Shown here: one piece after another, positions 1 through 9,863 of the stretch
How positions within the stretch are numbered: the first letter of the stretch is position 1
Layout: each line of letters opens with the position of its first letter
Assembly: GCA_963774555.1 (NCBI GenBank)
Contig: CAVZFL010000001.1
Span: forward strand, 806,001-870,000
DNA from: VRUE01 sp963774555
GTDB lineage: Bacteria; Actinomycetota; Thermoleophilia; Solirubrobacterales; 70-9
Reading direction: 5' to 3'
Length of the DNA stretch: 64,000 nucleotides
Made by a program: the position numbers and the translations under genes
The notes under the pieces: generated by a model
The model's database searches: none
Told to the model about the DNA's origin: nothing
The model's input: the letters and a program-made list of their open reading frames with translations, nothing else

Positions 1-1581
<1,581 letters not shown>

Positions 1582-1584
1582 CCG

Positions 1585-3135
1585 ATGGAGGCTGCGGGGG
1601 CGCTGGGCCGGGGCGGTATCTCCACATATGTGGAGGCGATCGCCGAGTGGGTGCGAGCGCGCTCGCTGGCCTTCTGGATCGTCGCCGGCCTGACCCTGGC
1701 AGCGGCGGCGCTCCGCTTCGCCACGATCGGGGTGCAGAGCTACCACCACGACGAGATCGTCACCGCCAGCCGCGTCCTGCGCGACGGCTTTTGGCACGCG
1801 ATGGACGCGGTCAGCTTCAGCGAGTCGGCGCCGCCGCTCTACTACGCGCTGGCCTGGCTCTGGACCCAGGTGACCGGGACCGGCGAGGCCGGCCTGCGCA
1901 CGGTCTCCGCCGTCGCCGGGGTCGCCACGGTGCCGGTCGCCTACCTGCTCGGGGCGGAGCTGCGCGGCCGCCGCGCCGGCCTGATCGCCGCCGCCCTGGT
2001 CGCGGTCAACCCGATGTTGCTCTGGTACTCGCAGGAGGGGCGCGCCTACGCGCTCTTCGTCCTGCTCACGGCGATCTCGCTGCTCTACTTCGTGCGGGTC
2101 CTCGACCGGGGCGGTCGGCGCGACTCGGTTGCCTGGGGAATCGCCTCGGCCCTCGCCCTGGCCACGCACTATTTCGCCGTGTTCCCGATCGCCGCCGAGG
2201 CGCTCTGGCTATTGCGCCGCCGGGGAAGAGAGGCCACCGGCGCCCTCCCCGGCCTCTGGATCGTCGGCGCGGTGGGGGTCCTCCTGGCGCCGCTCGTGAT
2301 CCACCAGATGTCGTTCTCCCACACCGAATGGATCAGCAACTTCAGCCTCGGCCACCGGCTCTGGGAGACGGCGCTCACCTTCATGCTGGGGGAGACCGGC
2401 GACATCATCGCCCGCCCGGAGCACCCGCTGCTGGCCGCGCTGCCCGCCTTGCTCGTGGCCGCGGCCCTGGTGCTCGTCTTCAGTCGCGGCGATCGGGGCG
2501 AGCGCCGCGCGGCTTCGATCCCGCTGGCGCTCGGTGCCGTCACCGTTCTCGTGCCGGTCGCGATCGGCCTGCTCGACTCGGGCAAAGACTTCGTCCTCGC
2601 CCGCAACCTGATCCCCGCCCTGGTGCCGCTGCTGCTCGCCGTCGCCGTCGGCTTCAGCCTGCGCCGCGCCCGCCGCGCCGGCGCCATCCTGGCCACCGCC
2701 CTTGTCGCCTACTCGCTCGGGTTCTCGATCTGGGCCAGCGTCTCGCCAGCCCTGCAGCGGCCCGACTGGGAGGCGGTGGCCGGCGAGCTCGGCGAACCGA
2801 CCGCGCCGCGGGCGATGGTCACCTGGGCTCTCGGCGAGGCCTCGCTGCGCTACTACCTCTCAACCGGTTCCTTCCAGGTCCTGCCCTCCGACGGCTTCCA
2901 GTGGTGGGTGGGCGAGGTCGACTTCATCTCCGACGGGCCGGCGCCACCGCCGGCACGCCACCTGCTCGGCCCCGCCTTCCGCCAGGTCGGCTACGAGAAG
3001 GTGGGCCGGCTCTACCTCCGTCGCTTCGCCGTGCCCGGCCCGGGCCTGGCGAGGCTGCGCCTGGGGCAGCTGCACAAAGCCGAGCTTGGCTTCCGCTCGA
3101 ACGGGGTACTTCTAGATGGCATAGGTCCGGGCTAA
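1585..3135 (+). CDS. Polytopic membrane glycosyltransferase, GT39/ArnT-like
   Basis: This 516-residue protein has about ten hydrophobic segments. It carries features of the GT-C mannosyl/arabinosyl-type glycosyltransferases (PMT, family 39) that use polyprenyl-phosphate sugars on the outer face of the membrane. The HDE triad in the first extracytoplasmic loop (near residue 54) is the usual metal/catalytic acid site. It is followed by ESAPPLYYALAWLW and a NPMLLWYSQEGRAYAL segment typical of the family. The donor and acceptor cannot be read from sequence. The ATG lies 3 nt after the lon stop, so cotranscription is likely, though no functional link to lon is evident. Confidence 0.8.
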   Translation: MEAAGALGRGGISTYVEAIAEWVRARSLAFWIVAGLTLAAAALRFATIGVQSYHHDEIVTASRVLRDGFWHAMDAVSFSESAPPLYYALAWLWTQVTGTGEAGLRTVSAVAGVATVPVAYLLGAELRGRRAGLIAAALVAVNPMLLWYSQEGRAYALFVLLTAISLLYFVRVLDRGGRRDSVAWGIASALALATHYFAVFPIAAEALWLLRRRGREATGALPGLWIVGAVGVLLAPLVIHQMSFSHTEWISNFSLGHRLWETALTFMLGETGDIIARPEHPLLAALPALLVAAALVLVFSRGDRGERRAASIPLALGAVTVLVPVAIGLLDSGKDFVLARNLIPALVPLLLAVAVGFSLRRARRAGAILATALVAYSLGFSIWASVSPALQRPDWEAVAGELGEPTAPRAMVTWALGEASLRYYLSTGSFQVLPSDGFQWWVGEVDFISDGPAPPPARHLLGPAFRQVGYEKVGRLYLRRFAVPGPGLARLRLGQLHKAELGFRSNGVLLDGIGPG

Positions 3136-3194
3136 CCGCGTTCAATCGATCGCAGTTATCCTGAGTGCCCCGGAGAATCCAGCGAGGAGAAGGC

Positions 3195-3620
3195 ATGAGC
3201 AGCAAGACCAAGGCGACGCAGGCCGCAGGCCTCTATTCAACCGCCCGCGAGAATCCATACGTGCAGCGTCTGATCGAAGACGACGATCTGCGCGACAACC
3301 TCAAGGATGCTTTTGACGCCGCGCGCGGTGCCTACAGCCGGATCGCCAACAACGGCGGCGCGGTCAAGGCGGTCACCAGCGACAAGAAGGTGCAGCGCGA
3401 TCTGCGCTCCGCTGCCGAGAGCCTGCGCGACGCCTCCGAACAGCTGCGCGCGCCGAAGAAGCGCAAGAGCCGTCTCGGCCGCCTCGTCCTGCTCGCTCTG
3501 GTCGGCGCCATCGTCGCCCTGATCGTCAGCGAGGACGCCCGCAAGACCGTCCTCGATGCCCTCTTCGGCGCCGAGGAGGAGTTCGAGTACACCAGCACAA
3601 CCTCTATCAACGGTTCCTGA
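3195..3620 (+). CDS. Small protein with one C-terminal membrane segment
   Basis: The product is 141 residues and I do not recognise a named family. Residues 1-90 are charged and probably helical, with many Asp, Arg and Lys. A basic patch (PKKRKSRLGR) then leads into one hydrophobic helix, LVLLALVGAIVALIVS, and a short acidic tail rich in Glu, Ser and Thr. This suggests a cytoplasmic domain anchored to the membrane. The start is chosen at ATG 3195 because GAGGAGAAGG sits just upstream; an in-frame start 30 nt earlier lacks such a site. It precedes a TetR regulator gene by 50 nt, but no functional link can be shown. Confidence 0.7.
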   Translation: MSSKTKATQAAGLYSTARENPYVQRLIEDDDLRDNLKDAFDAARGAYSRIANNGGAVKAVTSDKKVQRDLRSAAESLRDASEQLRAPKKRKSRLGRLVLLALVGAIVALIVSEDARKTVLDALFGAEEEFEYTSTTSINGS

Positions 3621-3670
3621 TTTCGCGGCCCGCCGGGCCTCTCGCCCGGATCTCTCCATAGACTGGGGAT

Positions 3671-4279
3671 ATGGAGGCGGCAACCAAAGAGCGTGAGCTG
3701 AGCGGCGAGAAGGCGCAGCGCATCATCGATGCGATGCGCGAGAGCGTCGCCAAGCGCGGCGCCGCCGGCTCGACCTTCGAGCACGTCGCCCGCGAGGCCG
3801 GGGTAAGCCGCGGGCTTCTCCACTACTACTTCGGGACCAAGGAGCGGCTGCTGGTCGAGGTCGTCCGCCGCGACGCCGAGATCCGCGTCGCCCGGCTCGA
3901 CGAGCCGCTGGCGAAGGCGCAGACGGTCGACGACGTGATCGACGTCCTGCTCGCCAGCCTCACCGACCTGATCGAGAACGAGCCGGCCTTCTTCCTGCTG
4001 CTCTACGAGCTGTTCAGCGCCGGTCGCCGCAACCCCGAGATCCAGCACGAGGTCGGCCAGCTCTTCGAGCGCACCCGCTCCCACGTCGCCGAGGTGCTGA
4101 GGGCAAAGGAGCGCGAGGGCGTGCTCAGCCTCCGCCACGACGCCGAGGCGATCGTCTCCTACCTCTTCGCGATCGCCGACGGCTTCGCCCTGCAGGCCCT
4201 CTCCGACACCGACCGCGACATCAGCGACGGCCTCGCCGTCGCAGCCGCCTCCGGCCGCTACCTCCTCGTCGACGAGTAG
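3671..4279 (+). CDS. TetR/AcrR-family transcriptional regulator
   Basis: The protein has 202 residues, normal for TetR. The N-terminal helix-turn-helix runs over roughly residues 14-60 and includes the recognisable EAGVSRGLLHYYFGTKERLL stretch. The all-helical ligand-binding and dimerisation domain follows. The start codon lies 7 nt after TAGACT, a candidate -10, so the transcript is probably leaderless. The next gene on the same strand is an MMPL exporter preceded by two short palindromes. The simplest inference is that this repressor controls that exporter and perhaps itself; the ligand is unknown. Confidence 0.88.
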   Translation: MEAATKERELSGEKAQRIIDAMRESVAKRGAAGSTFEHVAREAGVSRGLLHYYFGTKERLLVEVVRRDAEIRVARLDEPLAKAQTVDDVIDVLLASLTDLIENEPAFFLLLYELFSAGRRNPEIQHEVGQLFERTRSHVAEVLRAKEREGVLSLRHDAEAIVSYLFAIADGFALQALSDTDRDISDGLAVAAASGRYLLVDE

Positions 4280-4371
4280 CCGCAAGCGGCGCCCTACCGC
4301 CGCCCAGATGATTGGTAGCCTATCTTCCAGCTAGAGCGGTGCAGTCATAAGCGTCATTTGGGTGCACGGTT

Positions 4372-4453
4372 TGCGTAATGGGTTCGAGCCGGATGCTCGG
4401 ACCCATTCGCATAAAAGAGGTCCGGCGACAACCTTGCGAGCAGCCGCCGGACC
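4372..4453 (+). ncRNA. Candidate structured leader, two adjacent hairpins
   Basis: This lies in a 413-base gap with no convincing gene (4280-4692). Two hairpins stand side by side. The first pairs about 17 positions with two imperfections around a 5-nt loop (4372-4389 with 4395-4411). The second has perfect 9-nt arms, GGTCCGGCG and CGCCGGACC. Further short inverted repeats follow (CATAGC/GCTATG, 4506-4534) and then a terminator-like hairpin. The layout resembles a structured RNA upstream of the MMPL gene, but no known riboswitch class is recognised. The strand is assumed from the downstream gene. Confidence 0.3.
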
Positions 4454-4555
4454 CCGGGTGCTACCTGGCCAGTCGGTCTATGACCAACAAGGCGACCAGG
4501 AGCGTCATAGCTAGAGCAACTTCCAACGGCTATGTGATCCACCGTAGTGACACGA

Positions 4556-4577
4556 CCTGGATCTATCCAGGAACTTT
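4556..4577 (+). terminator. Terminator-like hairpin with T-rich tail
   Basis: Perfect arms CCTGGAT and ATCCAGG surround a two-base centre, and AACTTTTGT follows immediately. A stem followed by a T run is rare in this GC-rich window. It lies about 120 nt before the MMPL start, so it could end the leader transcript early (attenuation) or stop read-through from the regulator gene. Confidence 0.45.
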
Positions 4578-4664
4578 TGTGCCAATCCTGTGCCGAAAGA
4601 GCCAAAAAGTACTCATGGCGACAGAGAAGGGATAGGCGTGATCGGGCTCACAGACGGGTGGTCG

Positions 4665-4691
4665 TTCGTACGAAAGGCTGGCTGTCCAGCC
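4665..4691 (+). promoter_or_regulatory. Twin palindromes before the MMPL gene, candidate TetR operator
   Basis: TTCGTACGAA (4665-4674) is a perfect 10-bp palindrome. It is followed after one base by GGCTGG-CTGT-CCAGCC (4676-4691), which ends two bases before the ATG. TetR-family operators are often short palindromes with a CGTACG or similar core, and a regulator of that family lies just upstream. A protein bound here would cover the ribosome-binding region and early transcribed bases. The GGCTG-CAGCC half-sites resemble the larger palindrome before the R2-like oxidase. Confidence 0.45.
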
Positions 4692-4692
4692 A

Positions 4693-6891
4693 ATGCGTGA
4701 GTTCATGGTCAAACTTTCAGGGGTTCTGGGGCGCCGTCGGCGGTGGGTTTTGGCTGGCTGGGTGGTGGTCGTTGCGGTGGCGCTGCCGATCGCTTCGCAC
4801 CAGACCGATCACCTCACCGGTGGCGGCTTTGACGTCCCCGGCAGCGAATCGAAGGCGGTCAGCGACTCGCTGCAGAGCGACTTCGCCACCAAGACCGGTG
4901 GCATCGTGGTCTTGCTGAAGTCCGAGGGCGGTGCCGATCGGAGCGCCGCGGCGGCGGCGGTCGGCCGGGTTCGCCGCGCGGTGGGGGGGCTAGACGAAGT
5001 GACGCTGCCGCCGGCAACGGCTCGGCGCGCCGAGCTTACCCTGCGGAGGACCGGCACCGCGATGCTGCCGCTGCACAGCGAACAGTCCTCGGACCGCCAG
5101 ATCGATTCCGCCACGACCCTGCGCGAAGACCTCGATCCCGGCACCGCGACGAACGGCGTCACCGCCTATCTGGCCGGGCAGCCGACGATCTGGGCGGGGA
5201 TGCAGGAGCTCTCCAAGGAAGACCTCGCCAAAGCCGAGGGCGGCGGCTTCCCGATCGTCGCGATCATCCTGCTCGTCGTCTTCGGCTCGCTGGCCGCCGC
5301 GGCGCTGCCGCTGGCCCTGGGATTCGTCAGCGTGATCGTCACCGGGGCGCTGATCTACTTCCTCTCGCTGCAGATGGAGACCTCGGTCTTCGTCACCAAC
5401 ATGGCCTCGATGATCGGCATCGGGGTGGCGATCGACTACTCGCTCTTCATCCTCGCCCGCTACCGCGAGGAGCGCACGAGCGGCCGCGACAAAGACGCGG
5501 CGCGGGCGGCCGCCCTCTCCACCTCGGGCTTGGCGGTCGCATTCTCCGGCCTCGCCGTGATCGTCTCGCTGGCCGGCCTCTGGATGGTCGATAACCAGGC
5601 GCTGCGCTCGATGGCACTGGGCGCGATGACCGTAGTCGCCGTTTCGATCCTCACTGCGACCACCCTGCTGCCCGCTCTGATTGCGATGCTCGGTGACCGC
5701 GTCCTCCCTGGCGGGATCGTCGCCAGGGTGCTCGGATTCTTCCGCCGCCGCGGCGAGCGCCCCGACCGCGAGGCCTTCTGGGTGCGCTGGACGACCAGGG
5801 TCATGGCCCACCCCTGGCGCGCCGTGATCGGCGTCTCCTCGGTCCTGCTCTTCCTGGCGATTCCGCTGCTCTCGATCGAGACCGGGACGCAGGCGATCAA
5901 GCAGTTCCCGGCCGACAGCGACGTTCGGGTCGGCAACGAACTCGCCTCCCAGCAGCTCGGCGGCGGCACCGATCCGGTGCAGATCGTCGCCACCTTTGAC
6001 AAAGGCAGCCCCGTCCGGGGGGAGCGTGCCGCGGTGGCCGGCTTCGTCCGCACGATCGAGGCGACGCCGGGAGTCAGCTCCGTCGCGCCGCCCGCCTTCG
6101 CCGGCGACAGCGTCCTGATCCAGGCGACGCCAAGCGCGCCCAGCGAGTCCGACGCGGCGATCGCCCTCGTCCACCACCTCGGCGACCAGGTCGTGCCGAA
6201 CGCGGCGCTGAGCCGGGTCGCCACGGTCGACGTCGGCGGCGAAACCGCCCGCAGCCAGGACGCCCGCGACCAGGTCAGCGGCTCGATGTGGAAGATCGTC
6301 CTCTTCGTCTTGGCGCTCAGCTTCCTGGTGCTGATGGTGATGCTGCGCTCGCTGCTGCTGCCGCTGAAGGCGGTGCTGATGAACTTGCTCTCGATCGGGG
6401 CGGCCTTCGGCGTCCTCGTTGCGATCTTCCAGTGGGGCTGGCTCTCCAACCTGCTCGGCTTCGAAAGCCAGGGCGCGCTGGACACGATCAACGTGCCGCT
6501 GATCTTCGCCATCGTCTTCGGCCTCTCGATGGACTACGAGGTCTTCCTGATGTCGCGCATCCGCGAGCGCTACCTCGAGCACGGCGACAACGAGCGCGCC
6601 GTCGCCGAGGGGCTCTCCTCCAGCGCCCGCACGATCTCCTCGGCGGCGCTGATCATGACCGCGGTTTTCTCCGTCTTCGTCCTCACCGGCGTCCCCTCGA
6701 TCAAGGAGCTCGGCCTTGGCTGCGCGATCGCGATTGCCCTCGACGCGACCCTGGTCCGCCTGATCCTGGTGCCGGCGGCGATGAAGCTGCTCGGCGGCTG
6801 GAACTGGTGGATGCCCTCCTGGCTCGATCGCGCCCTGCCAGATTTCAGCTTCGAGGGCGGCACGCCGGAGCCCGAGCCCGAGCTGACCTGA
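4693..6891 (+). CDS. MMPL-family RND transporter
   Basis: The product has 732 residues and the expected repeated architecture: an N-terminal helix, an extracytoplasmic domain, five helices, then the same again. Each transmembrane half contains the Asp-Tyr pair of proton-coupled MMPL/RND pumps, in GIGVAIDYSLFILARY (near residue 247) and FGLSMDYEVFLMSRI (near residue 613). Members export lipids, glycolipids or drugs using the proton gradient; the substrate here is unknown. ATG 4693 is used, and ATG 4708 is a possible alternative. The upstream TetR gene and palindromes point to ligand-controlled repression. A TAGGCT -10 for the next gene overlaps the region just after the stop. Confidence 0.92.
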   Translation: MREFMVKLSGVLGRRRRWVLAGWVVVVAVALPIASHQTDHLTGGGFDVPGSESKAVSDSLQSDFATKTGGIVVLLKSEGGADRSAAAAAVGRVRRAVGGLDEVTLPPATARRAELTLRRTGTAMLPLHSEQSSDRQIDSATTLREDLDPGTATNGVTAYLAGQPTIWAGMQELSKEDLAKAEGGGFPIVAIILLVVFGSLAAAALPLALGFVSVIVTGALIYFLSLQMETSVFVTNMASMIGIGVAIDYSLFILARYREERTSGRDKDAARAAALSTSGLAVAFSGLAVIVSLAGLWMVDNQALRSMALGAMTVVAVSILTATTLLPALIAMLGDRVLPGGIVARVLGFFRRRGERPDREAFWVRWTTRVMAHPWRAVIGVSSVLLFLAIPLLSIETGTQAIKQFPADSDVRVGNELASQQLGGGTDPVQIVATFDKGSPVRGERAAVAGFVRTIEATPGVSSVAPPAFAGDSVLIQATPSAPSESDAAIALVHHLGDQVVPNAALSRVATVDVGGETARSQDARDQVSGSMWKIVLFVLALSFLVLMVMLRSLLLPLKAVLMNLLSIGAAFGVLVAIFQWGWLSNLLGFESQGALDTINVPLIFAIVFGLSMDYEVFLMSRIRERYLEHGDNERAVAEGLSSSARTISSAALIMTAVFSVFVLTGVPSIKELGLGCAIAIALDATLVRLILVPAAMKLLGGWNWWMPSWLDRALPDFSFEGGTPEPEPELT

Positions 6892-6904
6892 ATAGGCTTT
6901 TCTC

Positions 6905-8311
6905 ATGAGCGACGATCTCGCCTTCGCGGGAGCGGCGAAGCAGGCGGAGATGGTGCGAGCCCACGAGGTCTCCCCTCGGGAGCTCGTGCAGCTCTACCTG
7001 GACCGGATCGCCCGGCTCGACCCGCAGCTGAACGCCTTCCGGGTGGTGCTGGCCGAACGGGCGCTGCTCGAAGCAGAGCAGGCCGAGGCGCGGCTGAAGG
7101 GCGGCGACGAGAGGCCGCTGCTCGGCGTGCCGATCGCGCTCAAGGACAACCAGGGACTTGCCGGCGAGCTGACCTGCAACGGCACCGATGCCTTTCCGAC
7201 ACCCGCCACCGCCGACGACGAGATGGTGCGGCGCCTGCGCGATGCGGGTGCGATCGTGATCGGCAAGACCCACCTGCCCGAGCTGGCGATCTGCGGCTTC
7301 ACCGAGTCGGCCACCTGGGGCGTTTCTCGCAATCCCTGGGATCCGCAGCGAACCCCCGGTGGCTCCAGCGGCGCCAGCGCCGCCGCCGTTGCCGCGGCGC
7401 TGGTGCCGATCGCCTCGGCCTCCGACGGCGCCGGCTCGATCCGCATCCCCGCTTCTTCGTGCGGCATCTTCGGCCTCAAGCCGCAGCGGGGCCGTGTCTC
7501 GCTCGCCCCGTTCGAGGAGCACTGGAACGGGCTCTCGGTCGCCGGTTGCGTCAGCCGCTCCGTCCTCGACACGGCGCTGTACCTCGACCTGGTCAGCGGC
7601 GGCTCGCGCGAGGCGGGCGCACCGCCTCCGCCCGAGCGGCCCTTCGTCGAGGCGGCGCGCACCGCTCCAGGCAAGCTGCGGATCGCCCACTCGACCGCGG
7701 CGCCTCGCGCGGCGATGCCGCCGAGGGTTTCCGACGTGGCCAAGGGCGCCGTCGCCGAGACCGCGGAGCTGCTGCGATCGCTCGGCCACGAGGTGACCCA
7801 GCGCGACCCCGACTGGGGGTCGATCGGCAACAACATGGTGCCGCGCTACCTGCGCGGCGCGTCCGAGGACGTCGCTCGCGTCCCGCACCCGGAGCGCCTC
7901 GAAAGCCGCACGCGCGGCATCGGCCGCCTCGGCCGCTCGATTCCCGAGTCGCTCTTCCAGCGCGCCCTCGCCGCCCGTGAGGCCGACGCCGCCCGCGTCA
8001 ACGCGATCTTCGACTTCTGCGACGTACTGATGACGCCGGTGATGGGCGGCACCGCGTTGCCGGTGCGCGCGTTCGAGGGCAAGGGTGCCCTGCGCACGGT
8101 GCTCGGCATGAGCCGCTTCTATCCCTATTGCATCCCCTGGAACCACCTCGGCAACCCGTCGATGTCCGTCCCCGCCGGCTTCGCCCCCGACGGCATGCCC
8201 CTGGCCGTCCAAATAATCGGCCGCCCCAACGACGAGGCGACCCTGCTCTCGCTTGCAGCTCAGCTAGAGGCCGAGCGGCCCTGGGCGGCCAGCCGCCCCC
8301 CGATCTCCTAA
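6905..8311 (+). CDS. Amidase signature family hydrolase
   Basis: The 468-residue protein carries the Ser-cisSer-Lys amidase triad. The Lys is in PIALKDNQG (about residue 80), the cis-Ser is in GGSSGAS (151-157), and the nucleophilic Ser is in DGAGSIRIP (175-183). Family members cleave amide bonds of free amides or of amidated substrates. It is not GatA in context, since no gatB or gatC is nearby, so a stand-alone amidase is more likely. One usual Gly of the GGSSGGS loop is Ala. TAGGCT ends 6 nt before the ATG, suggesting its own leaderless promoter overlapping the MMPL stop. Confidence 0.88.
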   Translation: MSDDLAFAGAAKQAEMVRAHEVSPRELVQLYLDRIARLDPQLNAFRVVLAERALLEAEQAEARLKGGDERPLLGVPIALKDNQGLAGELTCNGTDAFPTPATADDEMVRRLRDAGAIVIGKTHLPELAICGFTESATWGVSRNPWDPQRTPGGSSGASAAAVAAALVPIASASDGAGSIRIPASSCGIFGLKPQRGRVSLAPFEEHWNGLSVAGCVSRSVLDTALYLDLVSGGSREAGAPPPPERPFVEAARTAPGKLRIAHSTAAPRAAMPPRVSDVAKGAVAETAELLRSLGHEVTQRDPDWGSIGNNMVPRYLRGASEDVARVPHPERLESRTRGIGRLGRSIPESLFQRALAAREADAARVNAIFDFCDVLMTPVMGGTALPVRAFEGKGALRTVLGMSRFYPYCIPWNHLGNPSMSVPAGFAPDGMPLAVQIIGRPNDEATLLSLAAQLEAERPWAASRPPIS

Positions 8312-8381
8312 CCCGCGCTCTTTGCGTGAATTTGCATTTCTAGCTTCGCATTCACTGCGTCCGCTTCCTATGCTGGTGACA

Positions 8382-8807
8382 GTGGCCATAACAGTTCCTG
8401 CGAGCCCGGGCGCTTCGGAGCGAAGCGCCAACATGCGCGGAATCAAGCGGCGCGACACGACGCCGGAGCTCGCTCTGCGATCTGAGTTGCACCGCCGGGG
8501 ATTTCGATTCAAAGTCGATCGCCCGATTGCGGTCGAGGGTGGTCGACCCGTCAGGCCCGACGTCGTCTTCTCTCGGCAGCGCTTGGCAGTTTTCGTCGAC
8601 GGGTGTTTTTGGCACGGTTGCCCGAAGCACGCCGCTGTGCCGGCAAAGAACGCCGACTACTGGGGGTTGAAGATCGCACGCAACATCGAGCGGGATGGCG
8701 AACAGGACAGCCGGCTGAAGAATGCTGGGTGGACCGTGGTCCGGATATGGGAGCACGTGGACTTCCGCCAAGCGGCCGATGCGGTGGAAAAGCGCCTCAG
8801 GACCTGA
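8382..8807 (+). CDS. vsr: Very-short-patch repair endonuclease (Vsr)
   Basis: Vsr nicks next to T in T:G mismatches made when 5-methylcytosine deaminates, and almost always accompanies an m5C methyltransferase. The family pattern is complete: N-terminal MRGIKRRDTTPELALR, the catalytic Asp in PDVVF, the zinc/metal stretch VFVDGCFWHGC, and the C-terminal GWTVVRIWEH. GTG 8382 is chosen because TATGCT ends 7 nt upstream, as in other leaderless genes here; ATG 8370 would overlap that hexamer. The last 11 bases overlap the 3' end of the convergent restriction nuclease gene. The matching methyltransferase is on the other strand. Confidence 0.88.
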   Translation: MAITVPASPGASERSANMRGIKRRDTTPELALRSELHRRGFRFKVDRPIAVEGGRPVRPDVVFSRQRLAVFVDGCFWHGCPKHAAVPAKNADYWGLKIARNIERDGEQDSRLKNAGWTVVRIWEHVDFRQAADAVEKRLRT

Positions 8808-9863
8808 GCGCCGGACTGCACTTCTCGGTCAATCCTTCGAGCCAGCTTGCGAGACCGATGATGCGGCCCTGCTCGAGGAGCTCTTTGAGACGGGCAGGCG
8901 TGCCCGATAGCGACCCGCGATCCAGCCCGTGAACGACGGACAAGGCCTCCGGGCAGACGTGTACGACGACATCGAGGAGGTGGCGATTGGATTCGGTATT
9001 GGTGGCGTTCGCCACCAGACGTGCTGGGTCGAACTCGTTGGTGACCCAGACGAACTCAAATGGATCACGCAGCCTGTTTGCCGCCACGTAGGTAAGGAAA
9101 TCACCGCGCATCTGCTTCTCGCGATCTGCCCGCACCGACCACTTTGCGGATACGAGCACCCGCGGCTCGGAGACGGGCCGACCCAGAGGTCGACCTTCTC
9201 GGCCTTGTCCCCGCTTCGTGGCTCGCCGAATCCTGGGATCTCGTTGATCGCGACCTGCGTTCCGAGAGCTGTGGGCGGTTCGCCGTCGAGACGGCGGAGG
9301 ATACCGGCCAGCACATCCTCAAAACCGCGTCCAAGGAGGTTCTTTCGCTTGTTCTCGCTCGTGATGTGGGTTCGGATCTTCCGCAGCGTGTCTCGTATGA
9401 CGTCTTCCTTTGGCCATTCACTTGGGTCCGAGGGAAGCAGTGGCTCGATCAGCATTCGCAACTCAGGATCGTCGCCCGGTGTCGGCATCGCGAGGTCATA
9501 GCGGCTTCGCTGCGACTCGGCTTTTGCCGTGAGAGCTTCGCGGTGCCCCGCCTCTTCAGCGGCGACCTGCTCGATGACTTGGCGGAACATCCAGTCCAGC
9601 GCGTCTGGAAGCGCATCATTGCTCAGGTCCAGTTGCTCGCCCAGCCAATCGTGGAACGCGAGCGTCCGGGCATACCAGGGGCGACCCGGCTGTGACTTGT
9701 CACTCTCGTAGCAGTGTGCAAGTCCGGTGGTGGGGTCGCACCAGAAAAGCAGTCTGTACACGTCCTTCCAGGCTTCTCGCGGGACGACCGCGCGATCGCC
9801 AAAGTAGCGGTCGATCAGCGCGACGCGATTGGGGCGAGAGAACGGACCGGCCGCAGGGTTCAT
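8797..9863 (-). pseudogene. Type II restriction endonuclease, frameshifted
   Basis: The ATG overlaps the methyltransferase stop (ATGA), so the gene is translationally coupled to it. The first 230 or so residues read in one frame through KNLLGRGFEDVLAGIL and KAEKVDLWVGP. The continuation, RVLVSAKWSVRADREKQ onward, is in another frame. Restoring one C on the coding strand (GGG at 9175-9177 on +) rejoins them as VGPVSEPRVLVSAKWS. This gives the D-...-xAK pattern of PD-(D/E)XK nucleases, so the break lies exactly between the catalytic Asp and Lys. The overall look recalls BsaWI-like enzymes, but the recognition site is unknown. It is either an inactivated nuclease or a base-calling error. Confidence 0.75.

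Noticed and set aside
4380..4400. tRNA-like T-arm sequence GGGTTCGAGCC
   Set aside because: No acceptor, D or anticodon arm can be built around it; it is simply one arm of a hairpin.
4378..4635. Possible small gene in the gap before the MMPL exporter
   Set aside because: No ribosome-binding site, no recognisable product, and the region is dominated by hairpins.
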